A stretch of 64,000 nucleotides of DNA, taken from Clostridium tyrobutyricum DSM 2637 = ATCC 25755 = JCM 11008 (GTDB taxonomy: Bacteria; Bacillota; Clostridia; Clostridiales; Clostridiaceae). Positions 9,387-18,271 of the stretch are shown piece by piece. A program made the translations under genes and the position numbers. Within the stretch, counting starts at the first letter, position 1. Each line of letters begins with the position of its first letter. Below the pieces are notes generated by a model, which was given only the letters and a program-made list of their open reading frames with translations, ran no database searches and was not told the DNA's origin. The stretch lies in the NCBI RefSeq assembly GCF_000359585.1, contig NZ_APMH01000001.1, positions 124,001 through 188,000 on the forward strand, read 5' to 3'.

Positions 9387-10238
9387 TTATTCTTCCTCAT
9401 ACATTACTACACCAACTAGTCCCGGTCCACTATGAACCCCTGCAACTGGGCTTATGGAACCACACAATTTAGCTGAAACTATATTTTTATGTTCTTTTAT
9501 CTTTTCAAATACTTTCTTTGAATCATCAAATGCTGCACCATTTACTACAAATATGCTGTACTTGTTAGAATCTAAAATTTTATTTGCTATTTCAACCATT
9601 CTTGCTATAGATTTCTTTCGCCCGCGTACTTTGTCATAGGTATAGTATTTTCCATCTGAGTTATCTATAGCTACAATTGGCTTTATATTGAGAAGCTGCC
9701 CTATCGTACCTGCAACCTTTCCTATTCTTCCGCCTTTTTTTAAATATTCCAAAGTATTCACTATGAAAAACAATCTGATTTTACTTTTTATATAAGGTAA
9801 CTTATTTACTACATATTCAAAATTCATACCTTTTTCTATAAGTTTAGCACATTCTAAAACCAGTATTCCTTCTCCCATAGATATAAGTTTGGAGTCAAAA
9901 ATACATGTTTTTATTTTAGGATGATTTTCACTTATAAGTTTTATTCCATTATAGAAACCTGTAAGTCCACTTGATAGAGTTATAACTATAGCGTGAGTAT
10001 ACCCTTGTTTTTCCAATGAATCAAAAACATTCTCCATCTCATCTACAGCTGGCATTGATGATGTTGGTATCTCATTGTGCAAATTTTCATATACATAATC
10101 TGGAGTTATATTTATTTTATCTATATATTCTCTGTTTTTATATATTATTCTATAATGCATTACATTTATGCTGTATTTATCTATTAAGTCTTCAGGTAAA
10201 TCACTAGTTGAATCCGTTATCAATGCAATCTTATCCAA
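9387..10238 (-). CDS. degV: DegV family fatty-acid-binding protein
   Basis: The protein has the DegV fold signature. An N-terminal ALITDSTSDLP segment (residues about 4-14) is followed by SSMPAVDEM, VITLSSGLTGFYN (about 83-95) and the C-terminal GPGLVGVVMY. DegV (FakB-type) proteins bind a fatty acid and present it to the FakA kinase for phospholipid synthesis; no fakA is in this window. Length (283 residues) is typical. The start codon is TTG at 10238, 5 nt after GGGAGG. It is transcribed alone, between a terminator upstream (10315-10346) and one downstream. Confidence 0.9.
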   Translation of the reverse strand: MDKIALITDSTSDLPEDLIDKYSINVMHYRIIYKNREYIDKINITPDYVYENLHNEIPTSSMPAVDEMENVFDSLEKQGYTHAIVITLSSGLTGFYNGIKLISENHPKIKTCIFDSKLISMGEGILVLECAKLIEKGMNFEYVVNKLPYIKSKIRLFFIVNTLEYLKKGGRIGKVAGTIGQLLNIKPIVAIDNSDGKYYTYDKVRGRKKSIARMVEIANKILDSNKYSIFVVNGAAFDDSKKVFEKIKEHKNIVSAKLCGSISPVAGVHSGPGLVGVVMYEEE

Positions 10239-10314
10239 AACAATTCCTCCCTATAGATGCATATTATACTTATTATATCATGTTCTGAATATACATCAAT
10301 ATTCATACATAAAA

Positions 10315-10346
10315 ATAAAAAGCGAGCTTCAAAACTCACTTTTTAT
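10315..10346 (-). terminator. Terminator of the ytr-like ABC operon
   Basis: A 12-bp stem with one mismatch (10315-10326 with 10335-10346) has an 8-nt loop. On the minus strand it is followed by a T-rich tract. It lies just after the permease stop codon at 10354 and before degV. Confidence 0.8.
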
Positions 10347-10353
10347 ATCGTGC

Positions 10354-11136
10354 CTATAGATCCAGTTTATTCTCCAGTAAATATGCCACTATACAAAACA
10401 TTGCCGCCACTATGGCTACAGTACAGATTACCAAAGATATATTTACATCAACAAAGCCATTTGATACTTCTGCAATGCTCAAATTTCCTTTAGATGATAA
10501 GACATTCAGTTTAAAGGTTTGAGGAAATATTTTTGCAAATAAAGTCTCTACTCTTGCCTGAGCTATTACCAACACTATAAATATGATAAAGCTTCCAAGC
10601 TTACCGATTTTTCTACTCTTAATTGCAACTTTGCTTAAAGTTACAGCCAAATACACCGTAAGCAAAAAGCTTATATAGCTTACTACTACAGCAATAATAG
10701 CTAATATTATAAACTTCACACTAAAAGTATTAAATATGGAATTAAATATACCTCTCATATCAACTACAAAACCAGAAGTAACCTTTAATACTTGGGTCCA
10801 TATAAATGTTATGATTATTGCTACTATTCCTATTATAATGCACTGAAGAATGGCTGTTATAATCTTGCTTCCAAGTATGGAAGATCCACTTCTAGGAGTA
10901 GTAAATAGAAGATATCCACTGTCTCCATAAATATCCCTGGCAAATAACGCTATATTCCATATTACAACCACTACGGATGCGGCAAAACTAATTAACATGC
11001 TTATAACAAGTATTGCATCATTTCCCCATGAATTTACCTTGATACCCAAGGCCAGATTTAATAGAATCATGGCACAAACCATTATAAGAAAATCTTTATA
11101 ATAAGCTTTAAGATCGTATTTTATAATTTCAAACAT
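10354..11136 (-). CDS. ABC transporter permease of a YtrA-type operon
   Basis: This 260-residue protein has about six hydrophobic helices (MILLNLALGI, ISFAASVVVVIWNIALFA, IIIGIVAIIITFIW, FIILAIIAVVVSYI and others) and no substrate-binding domain. It resembles ABC-2-type membrane subunits that follow GntR and ATPase genes in YtrABC-like or bacitracin-resistance-like operons. The ATG shares one base with the ATPase stop codon (TAATG), so the two are translationally coupled. The substrate is unknown; cell-envelope antibiotic response or export of a lipid or peptide are the usual proposals. Confidence 0.8.
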   Translation of the reverse strand: MFEIIKYDLKAYYKDFLIMVCAMILLNLALGIKVNSWGNDAILVISMLISFAASVVVVIWNIALFARDIYGDSGYLLFTTPRSGSSILGSKIITAILQCIIIGIVAIIITFIWTQVLKVTSGFVVDMRGIFNSIFNTFSVKFIILAIIAVVVSYISFLLTVYLAVTLSKVAIKSRKIGKLGSFIIFIVLVIAQARVETLFAKIFPQTFKLNVLSSKGNLSIAEVSNGFVDVNISLVICTVAIVAAMFCIVAYLLENKLDL

Positions 11137-11831
11137 TATTTAAATACCTCCCTGTATATTTCATCTACGGATTTGCCTCTCCTGGATCTTAATTCTTCAG
11201 CATCACCTGATAATATTATCTTTCCTTCTGATATAAAATCTACATCATCAAATAATCTTTCTATATCACTTACAAGATGAGTTGTAATCAATATAGAACT
11301 GTCTTTACTATAATTATCCAATATTGCATCCAATATTCTCTCTCTTGTAGTTGGGTCAACTCCGCCTAAAGGCTCATCTAAGATATACAGTTTTGCATTT
11401 CTTGAAAGGACTAGTGTTAAATATAATTTTTCGCTCATTCCTTTTGAAAGGGATTTTACTTTACTATTTATATCCAGATTCATGAATTTAAGAAGTTGTA
11501 AAGCCTTATCATAATTAAAATCTTTATACATATCGTTGAAAAAATTAAAAGCATCTTTTATCTTCATCCATTTAAACAGATAATCTTTATCCGGTAAATA
11601 GGAAACTTCCGATTTTGTAATAACTCCCGGCTTATTACCATTTATAAGTATTTCTCCAGAACTTTGTTTTAATATTCCTGCAGCAATTTTCAAAAATGTA
11701 GTCTTTCCGCTTCCATTAGGTCCTAATAGCCCCACTATTCTTCCACTTTTTATCTCCAGATCCAATCCATTTAAGGCTTTTTTTCTAAAATAATTCTTTG
11801 TAAGCTGTGAACTCTTTAAAATTACATCCAT
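11136..11831 (-). CDS. ABC transporter ATP-binding protein (YtrB-like)
   Basis: All nucleotide-binding motifs are present: Walker A GPNGSGKTT near residues 37-45, the signature LSKGM near 128-132, Walker B with LYILDEPLGGVD near 148-159, and a switch histidine in ITTHLVSDIE. Length (231 residues) is normal for a single-domain exporter ATPase. The ATG directly abuts the stop of the GntR gene (GATAAATG), and GGGAGG lies upstream. It powers the permease encoded next. Confidence 0.92.
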   Translation of the reverse strand: MDVILKSSQLTKNYFRKKALNGLDLEIKSGRIVGLLGPNGSGKTTFLKIAAGILKQSSGEILINGNKPGVITKSEVSYLPDKDYLFKWMKIKDAFNFFNDMYKDFNYDKALQLLKFMNLDINSKVKSLSKGMSEKLYLTLVLSRNAKLYILDEPLGGVDPTTRERILDAILDNYSKDSSILITTHLVSDIERLFDDVDFISEGKIILSGDAEELRSRRGKSVDEIYREVFK

Positions 11832-12221
11832 TTATCTTTCCTCCCTACCTTCTGAAGTCACATCAACTATTCTTTTTTCAACTATATTTAATATTTGAGA
11901 TCCTGAAAATCCTAAGTCTTTCATTCCATCTATAAAATTGTCTATAACTTTCTCAGCCATTTCATGTTTTAATCTTCCAACCATATCTATATCCTCCTTA
12001 ACAAAATTCCCCATTCCTCGTTGGGTATAAGTAATGCCACTTCTTTCTAACTCCTGATAAGTTCTCTGTATAGTGTTTGGATTAACTTTAAGATTTGATG
12101 ACATTTCTCTTATGGACGGAAGTTTATCACCAGGCTTTATTTCATTTGATATTATTTTTCTTTTTACAATATTCATTATCTGCTTATATATTGGTACGTT
12201 GGGATCAAATTCAACGCTCAT
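11832..12221 (-). CDS. GntR family transcriptional regulator, YtrA subfamily
   Basis: This 129-residue protein has a winged helix-turn-helix of GntR type at residues about 10-75 (PIYKQIMNIVKRKI, GDKLPSIREMSSNLKVNPNTIQRTYQELE). It has only a short alpha-helical tail instead of a large effector domain, which defines the YtrA subfamily. Members repress their own ABC transporter operon. The perfect palindrome at 12257-12276, 36 bp before the start codon, is the obvious operator. GGAGGTG precedes the ATG. First gene of a three-gene operon. Confidence 0.93.
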   Translation of the reverse strand: MSVEFDPNVPIYKQIMNIVKRKIISNEIKPGDKLPSIREMSSNLKVNPNTIQRTYQELERSGITYTQRGMGNFVKEDIDMVGRLKHEMAEKVIDNFIDGMKDLGFSGSQILNIVEKRIVDVTSEGREER

Positions 12222-12256
12222 AATAACACCTCCATTTTAATCAATATGTGATTTGC

Positions 12257-12276
12257 TGTACTATATATATAGTACA
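12257..12276. promoter_or_regulatory. Operator palindrome for the YtrA-type regulator
   Basis: TGTACTATAT is followed directly by its exact reverse complement, giving a perfect 20-bp palindrome. It is flanked by further alternating TA sequence and lies just upstream of the gntR gene, in a position to overlap its promoter. YtrA-type regulators commonly autoregulate through such sites. Confidence 0.7.
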
Positions 12277-12331
12277 CTATATATATATATTAGTCAATTG
12301 TTTTTAATATAGTATAAAAATAACTACAGTT

Positions 12332-12371
12332 AAGGGGCTGTGTTTATAATTTTATTATACCCACAGCCCTT
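12332..12371. terminator. Hairpin terminator behind the YCII-like gene
   Basis: AAGGGGCTGTG (12332-12342) pairs with CACAGCCCTT (12362-12371) across an AT-rich loop of about 19 nt, with one bulged G. It follows the stop codon at 12400 on the minus strand. The U-tract is weak. Confidence 0.6.
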
Positions 12372-12399
12372 TATTATCTTAAATATATTAAATTAATAT

Positions 12400-12660
12400 T
12401 TATATTTCCTTTGGTATCATAGCAACTTTATAACTCATTGTACTATCTTTTAAAAAATTATTATTCATGGTAATTTGTTGTACTTCATTTAAAGTTTTTG
12501 CGGTGAATATGACATTGCCACCGTTTTTGTTCAAAATTCCACTCCCTATTAAATATTTACTTGAAGTTGTATTTATGTTGTTAATTCTAGTATTATTTTT
12601 AACCTGTCCAATATTATTTGCCCTATAATTTATACGTACAAAAAGGTTATACTTATCCAT
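12400..12660 (-). CDS. Small protein with YCII-like features, function unknown
   Basis: This 86-residue protein has no signal peptide or membrane segment. The second half (SGILNKNGGNVIFTAKTLNEV followed by YKVAMIPKEI, described here in two parts) resembles the YCII-type alpha/beta-barrel pattern: a GG-turn, a strand, a helix of the 'a-leE' kind, and a terminal strand ending in iP. The resemblance is by eye and weak. A GGAG sequence lies about 9 nt before the ATG, supporting expression. It stands alone between the GntR operon and the AI-2E permease, with a hairpin downstream. Confidence 0.55.
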   Translation of the reverse strand: MDKYNLFVRINYRANNIGQVKNNTRINNINTTSSKYLIGSGILNKNGGNVIFTAKTLNEVQQITMNNNFLKDSTMSYKVAMIPKEI

Positions 12661-12917
12661 AATATCGTCTCCAAATCAATTTTATTATATGCCCATGATT
12701 AATTATATTAACTTATTTATAAAATATTCCTAAACATTTCACTTATGTTATATATTATATCGAACACCTGTTCCTATGTCAATGATCTGTTTCAACTTAT
12801 TTCATGTATTTTAGCAAATTTATAACATTTATATCTATTTTTTTTGATATGTCTTGAAATTGCTATACTTTATCTCTTATAATATAAATACTATCAGTTT
12901 ATTCGAAAGGAGATACC

Positions 12918-13934
12918 ATGGACTTTCTCATCAACTTTTTTTCAAAAGACTCAACAAAGAGAATATTATTATTTATAGCTATAATAATATTTTTTTATAG
13001 CTTTCAATCAGTATTCAATTTATTTCTGTTAACCTTTTTATTTGCATACATAATGAATAGTATTCAGGTATTGATACTTAAAAGATTTAAAAATGTAACT
13101 CATATAAAGGAAAATATAGTGACAATAGTATTATATTCTATTTTATTTTCATTTATAGTATTCGTAATTGTAAAGTACATACCCCAGCTTGCAAATCAGA
13201 CAAAATCCCTTATAGATCGTTTTTCAGAATTTAAGTTTTCAGGGAACTCTAATTCGATAATTCAAAAATATATAGTGGATATGCTTGGTCAGATAGACAT
13301 CAAAAGTTATATCAAATCAGGCTTTAATGTTTCTCTCCAATTAGCTTCTGAAATAGGTAAATGGAGTGTAAATATATTTATATCTATTATGTTAAGCTTA
13401 TTCTTTATACTTGAAAAAAAAGTAGTTATGCAATTTATTAAAAAGTTTAAGTACAGTAAAATATCTGGCATATATAATTATTTGGCGTTTTTTGGAAAAA
13501 ACTTTCTAAATTCTTTTGGTAAAGTTATTCAGGCCCAGATATTAATAGCTCTTGTAAACACTATTCTGTCTGTAATAACCTTATCAATTCTACACTTTCC
13601 ACAGCTTGTAACTCTTGGGTTTATGATATTTGTACTTAGCTTAATTCCTGTTGCAGGAGTAATAATATCTTTAGTTCCTCTTTGTTTAATAGCTTTTAAC
13701 ATAGGCGGCTTAGCTAAAGTTGTATCTGTACTTATTATGGTTGCAGTAATACATTGTATAGAAAGTTATATTCTAAATCCAAAGCTGATGTCTTCAAAAA
13801 TAAAAATACCAATTTTCTTTACTTTTGTAATACTAATAGTTTCCGAACACATATTGGGAATGTGGGGACTTTTGATTGGTATTCCACTATTTATGTTCAT
13901 ACTTGACCTTCTTGGTGTAAAAATACACGACTAA
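12918..13934 (+). CDS. AI-2E family transporter (PerM/YtvI-like membrane protein)
   Basis: This 338-residue polytopic membrane protein has the family layout: two or three N-terminal helices (residues about 15-85), a soluble helical segment (about 90-155), then a cluster of helices with the typical segment QAQILIALVNTILS and the Pro-Gly rich LSLIPVAGVIISLVP near 245-260. Family members include AI-2 exporter TqsA and Na+/H+ antiporter-like or sporulation-linked paralogues, so substrate cannot be assigned. A strong AAAGGAGATACC ribosome site precedes the ATG. Monocistronic, ending at a strong terminator. Confidence 0.88.
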   Translation: MDFLINFFSKDSTKRILLFIAIIIFFYSFQSVFNLFLLTFLFAYIMNSIQVLILKRFKNVTHIKENIVTIVLYSILFSFIVFVIVKYIPQLANQTKSLIDRFSEFKFSGNSNSIIQKYIVDMLGQIDIKSYIKSGFNVSLQLASEIGKWSVNIFISIMLSLFFILEKKVVMQFIKKFKYSKISGIYNYLAFFGKNFLNSFGKVIQAQILIALVNTILSVITLSILHFPQLVTLGFMIFVLSLIPVAGVIISLVPLCLIAFNIGGLAKVVSVLIMVAVIHCIESYILNPKLMSSKIKIPIFFTFVILIVSEHILGMWGLLIGIPLFMFILDLLGVKIHD

Positions 13935-13935
13935 C

Positions 13936-13980
13936 AAGGACTGGAACAATATTAGATTATATCTATATGTTCCAGTCCTT
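13936..13980. terminator. Bidirectional terminator
   Basis: AAGGACTGGAACA (13936-13948) pairs perfectly with TGTTCCAGTCCTT (13968-13980). It separates the convergent AI-2E permease and the small membrane protein at 14001. Confidence 0.88.
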
Positions 13981-14000
13981 AATAATTACATCTATAAAAT

Positions 14001-14228
14001 CTATTTTGATACTTCCCTGTATTTTACATCTATAACCTTTTTATTGAAAGGTTCTTTGCTTTTTCTAAATTTACTTTTGCTCTTGAAATAATTTATACAT
14101 CTTACTAATCCCCAAATTGCAATTCCTGCAATTATAACAAAAGGCAGTATATGTATAAATACCAAAGCAATAATTATTGCAAGTCCAATTTTCCATATTA
14201 ATGATATATTTTTATATGTAAAATTCAT
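14001..14228 (-). CDS. Small membrane protein, function unknown
   Basis: The 75-residue product has a hydrophobic core from about residue 10 to 46 (IWKIGLAIIIALVFIHILPF, then VIIAGIAIWGLVRCI). This is most simply two short helices in a hairpin, followed by a lysine/arginine-rich cytoplasmic tail. I do not recognise a family. An AAGGGG ribosome site upstream of the ATG supports translation. It is isolated between two terminating genes and has no functional context. Confidence 0.6.
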   Translation of the reverse strand: MNFTYKNISLIWKIGLAIIIALVFIHILPFVIIAGIAIWGLVRCINYFKSKSKFRKSKEPFNKKVIDVKYREVSK

Positions 14229-14454
14229 ATTAAAAACCCCTTTTCCTACACGAGATATAGTATTTTTATAAATTAATTATAACATACTTTATAAAATGTA
14301 GTATATTATAACCTATAATAAAGTATTAATAAAGTATTAATTTCAAACCAATACCGTATTAAAATATATTATATGTGGCTCTTTTTTTATTTATAAATTT
14401 GTGTAACAATATAACTTAATGAGGTAAATAAAAGATTTTAATAGGAGGATATAT

Positions 14455-15678
14455 ATGCAGTTTTCAAATAGAATTTCTAATATGGATTTTTCACCTATAA
14501 GGAAACTATCCAAATTTGCAAAAGAAACAGAAAAAAGGGGTATAAAAGTATATCATTTAAATATAGGTCAACCTGATGTTAAAACACCTGATACATTTTT
14601 TGAAGGGGTAACTAATTACAACGAAAATATAGTAAAATACTGTGATTCCCAGGGAATAGATTCATTAATAGAAAGTTTTATTCAATCATTATCTGATTCA
14701 AATATATATTTTGATAAAGATGAATTAATGATAACTCATGGTGGAAGCGAAGCAATTCAATTTGCACTTATGGCTATATGCGATCCGGGAGATGAAGTAA
14801 TATCCCCTGAACCATTTTATTCAAATTACAGTAGTTTTGCAAAAATAGCTGGAGCTGAAATAGTCCCTGTTGAAACAAAAATTGAAAATGAATTTCACCT
14901 TCCAGGAGAGGATTTGATAGAATCTAAAATTACTAACAGGACAAAATGTATACTTATATCAAATCCATGCAATCCTACGGGAACAGTTTATTCATATGAG
15001 GAATTGGAGATGCTGGCACGTATTGCAAAAAAATATGATCTTTTTATTATATCAGATGAAGTATATAGACAATTTATCTTTGACAATATATCATATACTT
15101 CATGTATGCATTTATCTGATATATTGGACAGGGTAATACTTGTAGACAGCATATCAAAACATTATAGTGCCTGTGGTGCAAGAATAGGTCTTGTTGCCTC
15201 TAAAAATAAAGAATTGATGCACAATATATTAAAATTATGTCAGGCAAGATTATGCGTATCAACTATAGAACAATTTGCAGCTTCAAACTTAATAAATACC
15301 ATGAACAGCTATATTACAGATGTAAAAATGCAATATAAGAAAAGACGAGACATAATGTATACTGCCATGTCAAATATACCTGGAGTTGTATGCAGTAAAC
15401 CAGAAGGAGCTTTTTATATGCTTGCGAAGCTTCCTGTTGATGATTCGGATAAATTTGCCAGATGGCTTCTTGAGGACTTTTCTTACAACAATCATACTTT
15501 AATGTTTGCACCTGCATCAGGATTTTATGCAACTAGAGGACTTGGGAAAAATGAAGCTAGATTCTCATACTGTACAAGTATAGAAGACATTAAAAATTCA
15601 ATGATAATTTTAGAAAATGCATTGGAAAAATACAATAAGATTAGTAAAGTCAAAATATTGGATCTTGCAGAACAATAA
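14455..15678 (+). CDS. Pyridoxal-phosphate-dependent class I/II aminotransferase (AspC-like)
   Basis: Fold-type I aminotransferase of 407 residues. The Schiff-base lysine is Lys235 in DSISKHYSACGARIG. The SNPCNPTG motif near residues 169-176 holds the PLP-contacting Asn, and ISDEVYRQF (about 199-207) holds the ring-stacking Asp and Tyr. GGSEAIQFAL contacts the phosphate. Closest by eye to aspartate/aromatic aminotransferases; the substrate cannot be fixed from sequence. AGGAGG lies 6 nt before the ATG. It may be co-transcribed with the Arg-rich protein 68 nt downstream, as no terminator is seen between them. Confidence 0.88.
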   Translation: MQFSNRISNMDFSPIRKLSKFAKETEKRGIKVYHLNIGQPDVKTPDTFFEGVTNYNENIVKYCDSQGIDSLIESFIQSLSDSNIYFDKDELMITHGGSEAIQFALMAICDPGDEVISPEPFYSNYSSFAKIAGAEIVPVETKIENEFHLPGEDLIESKITNRTKCILISNPCNPTGTVYSYEELEMLARIAKKYDLFIISDEVYRQFIFDNISYTSCMHLSDILDRVILVDSISKHYSACGARIGLVASKNKELMHNILKLCQARLCVSTIEQFAASNLINTMNSYITDVKMQYKKRRDIMYTAMSNIPGVVCSKPEGAFYMLAKLPVDDSDKFARWLLEDFSYNNHTLMFAPASGFYATRGLGKNEARFSYCTSIEDIKNSMIILENALEKYNKISKVKILDLAEQ

Positions 15679-15745
15679 ATTAATTGTAACCTTTATAGGT
15701 TAAATTACATAACTTATTATGTAGTTAATTCTATGGAGGATTAAA

Positions 15746-16207
15746 ATGAGTTTAGAAAATGAAAATAAGAACTATGATAACTGCAATACAGAGGCGATAA
15801 GTACATCAGAAGATTGCAACTGCGATAACACAGACTACAATTATGACAACTATATGGATTATTACAATAATATACCTACTGCACCTACTGCACCACCTAT
15901 ACCACCTTATTGCAATACACCTTATGGATACGGTATGGTACCTTATGGAATGTTACCAATGCAACCTCAACCTTATCCTTTTACAAACAATGACATATAC
16001 AATGAGCCTTACGATGATTATAAAAATACTGATAATACCGAAGATGATATATGTGAAGGTGATGATATAGCTGACAACGACGATGATAATTTTAATAATT
16101 TAACAAGATCCAGAAGACGCAGAAGGAGACGTAGAAGAAGACGTCGTTATGACTACCCCTATTATTATCCAGGTGGCTTTCCATTTTGGCTCTGGTGGTT
16201 TTTATAA
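15746..16207 (+). CDS. Low-complexity Asp/Asn/Tyr/Pro-rich protein with poly-arginine tract
   Basis: The 153-residue protein has four zones. Residues 1-45 are rich in Asn, Asp, Glu and Tyr with two closely spaced Cys. Residues about 46-80 form a Pro/Tyr/Met segment with TAPTAPP-type repeats. Residues about 85-122 are strongly acidic. An uninterrupted run of about 12 arginines follows, then a short aromatic tail (YPYYYPGGFPFWLWWFL). No signal peptide or known domain is seen. The composition recalls spore-coat or phase-separating proteins, but no function can be assigned. GGAGG precedes the ATG. A strong terminator follows. Confidence 0.7.
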   Translation: MSLENENKNYDNCNTEAISTSEDCNCDNTDYNYDNYMDYYNNIPTAPTAPPIPPYCNTPYGYGMVPYGMLPMQPQPYPFTNNDIYNEPYDDYKNTDNTEDDICEGDDIADNDDDNFNNLTRSRRRRRRRRRRRRYDYPYYYPGGFPFWLWWFL

Positions 16208-16228
16208 AACCATATAAATAATTACTTA

Positions 16229-16268
16229 AAAAAAGACTGAACATATTTTTTTACGTTCAGTCTTTTTT
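16229..16268. terminator. Bidirectional terminator
   Basis: A perfect 14-bp stem (16229-16242 with 16255-16268), AAAAAAGACTGAAC and its complement, gives A/T-tract ends for both directions. It lies between the Arg-rich gene and the convergent LtaS-like gene. Confidence 0.9.
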
Positions 16269-16271
16269 AAA

Positions 16272-18161
16272 CTATTCTTTATTGAGAAAAGTTTTTAACA
16301 GATTATGATTTAATAGATCATCGGAATACTGAAGTTCTTCTGTATATTCATCCTTCTCCTCTTTTAATTTAGCCGTCTCTTGAACAGGCTTTCCCGTAGC
16401 CAAATCATAATAGCTATTTGCCCAAGATACATAAAGGTTTTTTCCATCTATAAATGAACCATTTCTGAATATAACTTTACCACTTTTATCATTAAGCATG
16501 TCCTTTCCAAACATGTACTGTTTTGAAATTCCCATCAGATTTGCCAGCGTAGGATACAAGTCCATCTGAGCTGTATAACTGTGATCTATAACTCCAGAAT
16601 TCATGCCATCTGGAAAATGCATTATAAGTGGGACCTTCTGATATTTGAACCATGTATAATCATTTTGATTGTCTACATTTTCAAAATTGTATAACTGATC
16701 CATCTTGTCTTTTGGTATTGCAAAATGGTCTCCATATATTGCTACTACTGAATTGGCAAGTGTACCATTCTTCTCAAGGGTATCCAGATAATTTCCAAGT
16801 TGTTCATCCGTATAATGTATTGCTTGTAAGTAATTTCCCATAAAAGTTCCTTTATATTTTCCTACATCAAAGTTACCATATTTGCTGCTTCCTGCATCAT
16901 AAGGAAAATGGCTTGTAAGTGTTACAACGAACTGATAATATGGCTGCTTAAATTTTTCCATTTTCTCAATTGATTGATTTAAAAATGACTTATCACTAAG
17001 TCCAAGTCCTATTATCTCATCCACATTATAACTGTGCTGTCCAAAGAAATCATCAAATCCTTCAGCTTTATACATTACATTTCTATTCCAAAATCCTTCT
17101 GTATTTCCATGCATGGCTGCTGTATAATATCCTTTGTTTTTTAAAGCAACTCCAAGTGAATTATATGTATTTCCGCTGTACGTATAGTAAGCTGCTCCTG
17201 ATTGAGCTGGATACAGTGAATTATTTGACATAAATTCAGCATCAGCTGTAGTACCACCTGCAACTTGATAATAATAATTATCAAAATACATACTTTTTTT
17301 AATCCATCTGTTTAAATTCGGAGTTATTTCTTTTCCATTAACTTTTTGATTAATTACAAATTGCTGCAGTGCTTCTACTTGTATTACTATTAAATTCTTT
17401 CCTGAATATTTCCCTTGAAATTTAGTTTGTCCACTTTGTTGGTCATTTTGTTTAAGAAAGTCCTTTATTTTCTCTACCCTTTCTTCAGGCAACTTCTTTG
17501 AATTTTTTATATTTGTACTTACAAAATTAAATGCATCCACCGCATGGAAGTCTATATTGCCTATCATTTTAGTAAGATATATTCTATTGCTCATGGCAGT
17601 TAAAAGTGTAGGTTGAGTTTTAGAAACATTATACAATGTACCAGCATTTACAACTACACCCAATGCAATTAGTATTAAAAATCCTGGAATCCTATTTGAT
17701 ATTTTTAAAGAATTCTGTTTTAACCTCTTGTACATTCTTTCAAATGGAATAAGTACAAACACATCCAGTATATAGAATACATCTTTAAAATTGAAAAGAC
17801 TTGCAACACTACTAGATACATCTCCAAGCATTTTGGCATTTTTTACAGATGAAACAGTAATTATGTCCTTAAAATATCTATAATACATGACATCTGCAAT
17901 AAGCATTGCGCTTATGACTATATTGGCAATATATAAAAAGCTAATCCTTGTCTTTTCCTTTAATATTAATGAAATACCAAGGAATACTAATATTGAAGCT
18001 ATTATAGGTATTATAACAGATCTATCCAAATATCCTGGAGATATTGACTTTGAATACATATAAAGCTTTGTAAAAACTAAGATAAAAAATAAAATGATGT
18101 CTATATTATTGAATAAAAAATAAAATAGAAACTGTGATATTTTTTTATTTGATTCTTTCAT
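16272..18161 (-). CDS. ltaS: LTA synthase family protein (LtaS-like membrane sulfatase-fold enzyme)
   Basis: The 629-residue protein has five N-terminal transmembrane helices within residues about 15-175 and an extracellular alkaline-phosphatase/sulfatase-fold domain from about 255 to 580. Catalytic features match LtaS: the metal ligand Glu263 (VEALQ) and a nucleophile Thr305 in GGTTADAEF, followed by NNSLYP, HGNTEGFWNR, and the YGDHF metal motif. LtaS polymerises glycerol phosphate from phosphatidylglycerol onto a lipid anchor, outside the membrane. A sulfatase or phosphoethanolamine transferase is less likely given the GxT-DxEF context. Monocistronic. Confidence 0.9.
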   Translation of the reverse strand: MKESNKKISQFLFYFLFNNIDIILFFILVFTKLYMYSKSISPGYLDRSVIIPIIASILVFLGISLILKEKTRISFLYIANIVISAMLIADVMYYRYFKDIITVSSVKNAKMLGDVSSSVASLFNFKDVFYILDVFVLIPFERMYKRLKQNSLKISNRIPGFLILIALGVVVNAGTLYNVSKTQPTLLTAMSNRIYLTKMIGNIDFHAVDAFNFVSTNIKNSKKLPEERVEKIKDFLKQNDQQSGQTKFQGKYSGKNLIVIQVEALQQFVINQKVNGKEITPNLNRWIKKSMYFDNYYYQVAGGTTADAEFMSNNSLYPAQSGAAYYTYSGNTYNSLGVALKNKGYYTAAMHGNTEGFWNRNVMYKAEGFDDFFGQHSYNVDEIIGLGLSDKSFLNQSIEKMEKFKQPYYQFVVTLTSHFPYDAGSSKYGNFDVGKYKGTFMGNYLQAIHYTDEQLGNYLDTLEKNGTLANSVVAIYGDHFAIPKDKMDQLYNFENVDNQNDYTWFKYQKVPLIMHFPDGMNSGVIDHSYTAQMDLYPTLANLMGISKQYMFGKDMLNDKSGKVIFRNGSFIDGKNLYVSWANSYYDLATGKPVQETAKLKEEKDEYTEELQYSDDLLNHNLLKTFLNKE

Positions 18162-18271
18162 TTCTTCTCCTCTTTTTTATTTATCTATTTTTAACACTAT
18201 CATCTTAAATTTTATCTCACTAAAATGACACATCAATGGCATTTATATGAACAATTTGTTAATAATATTTT

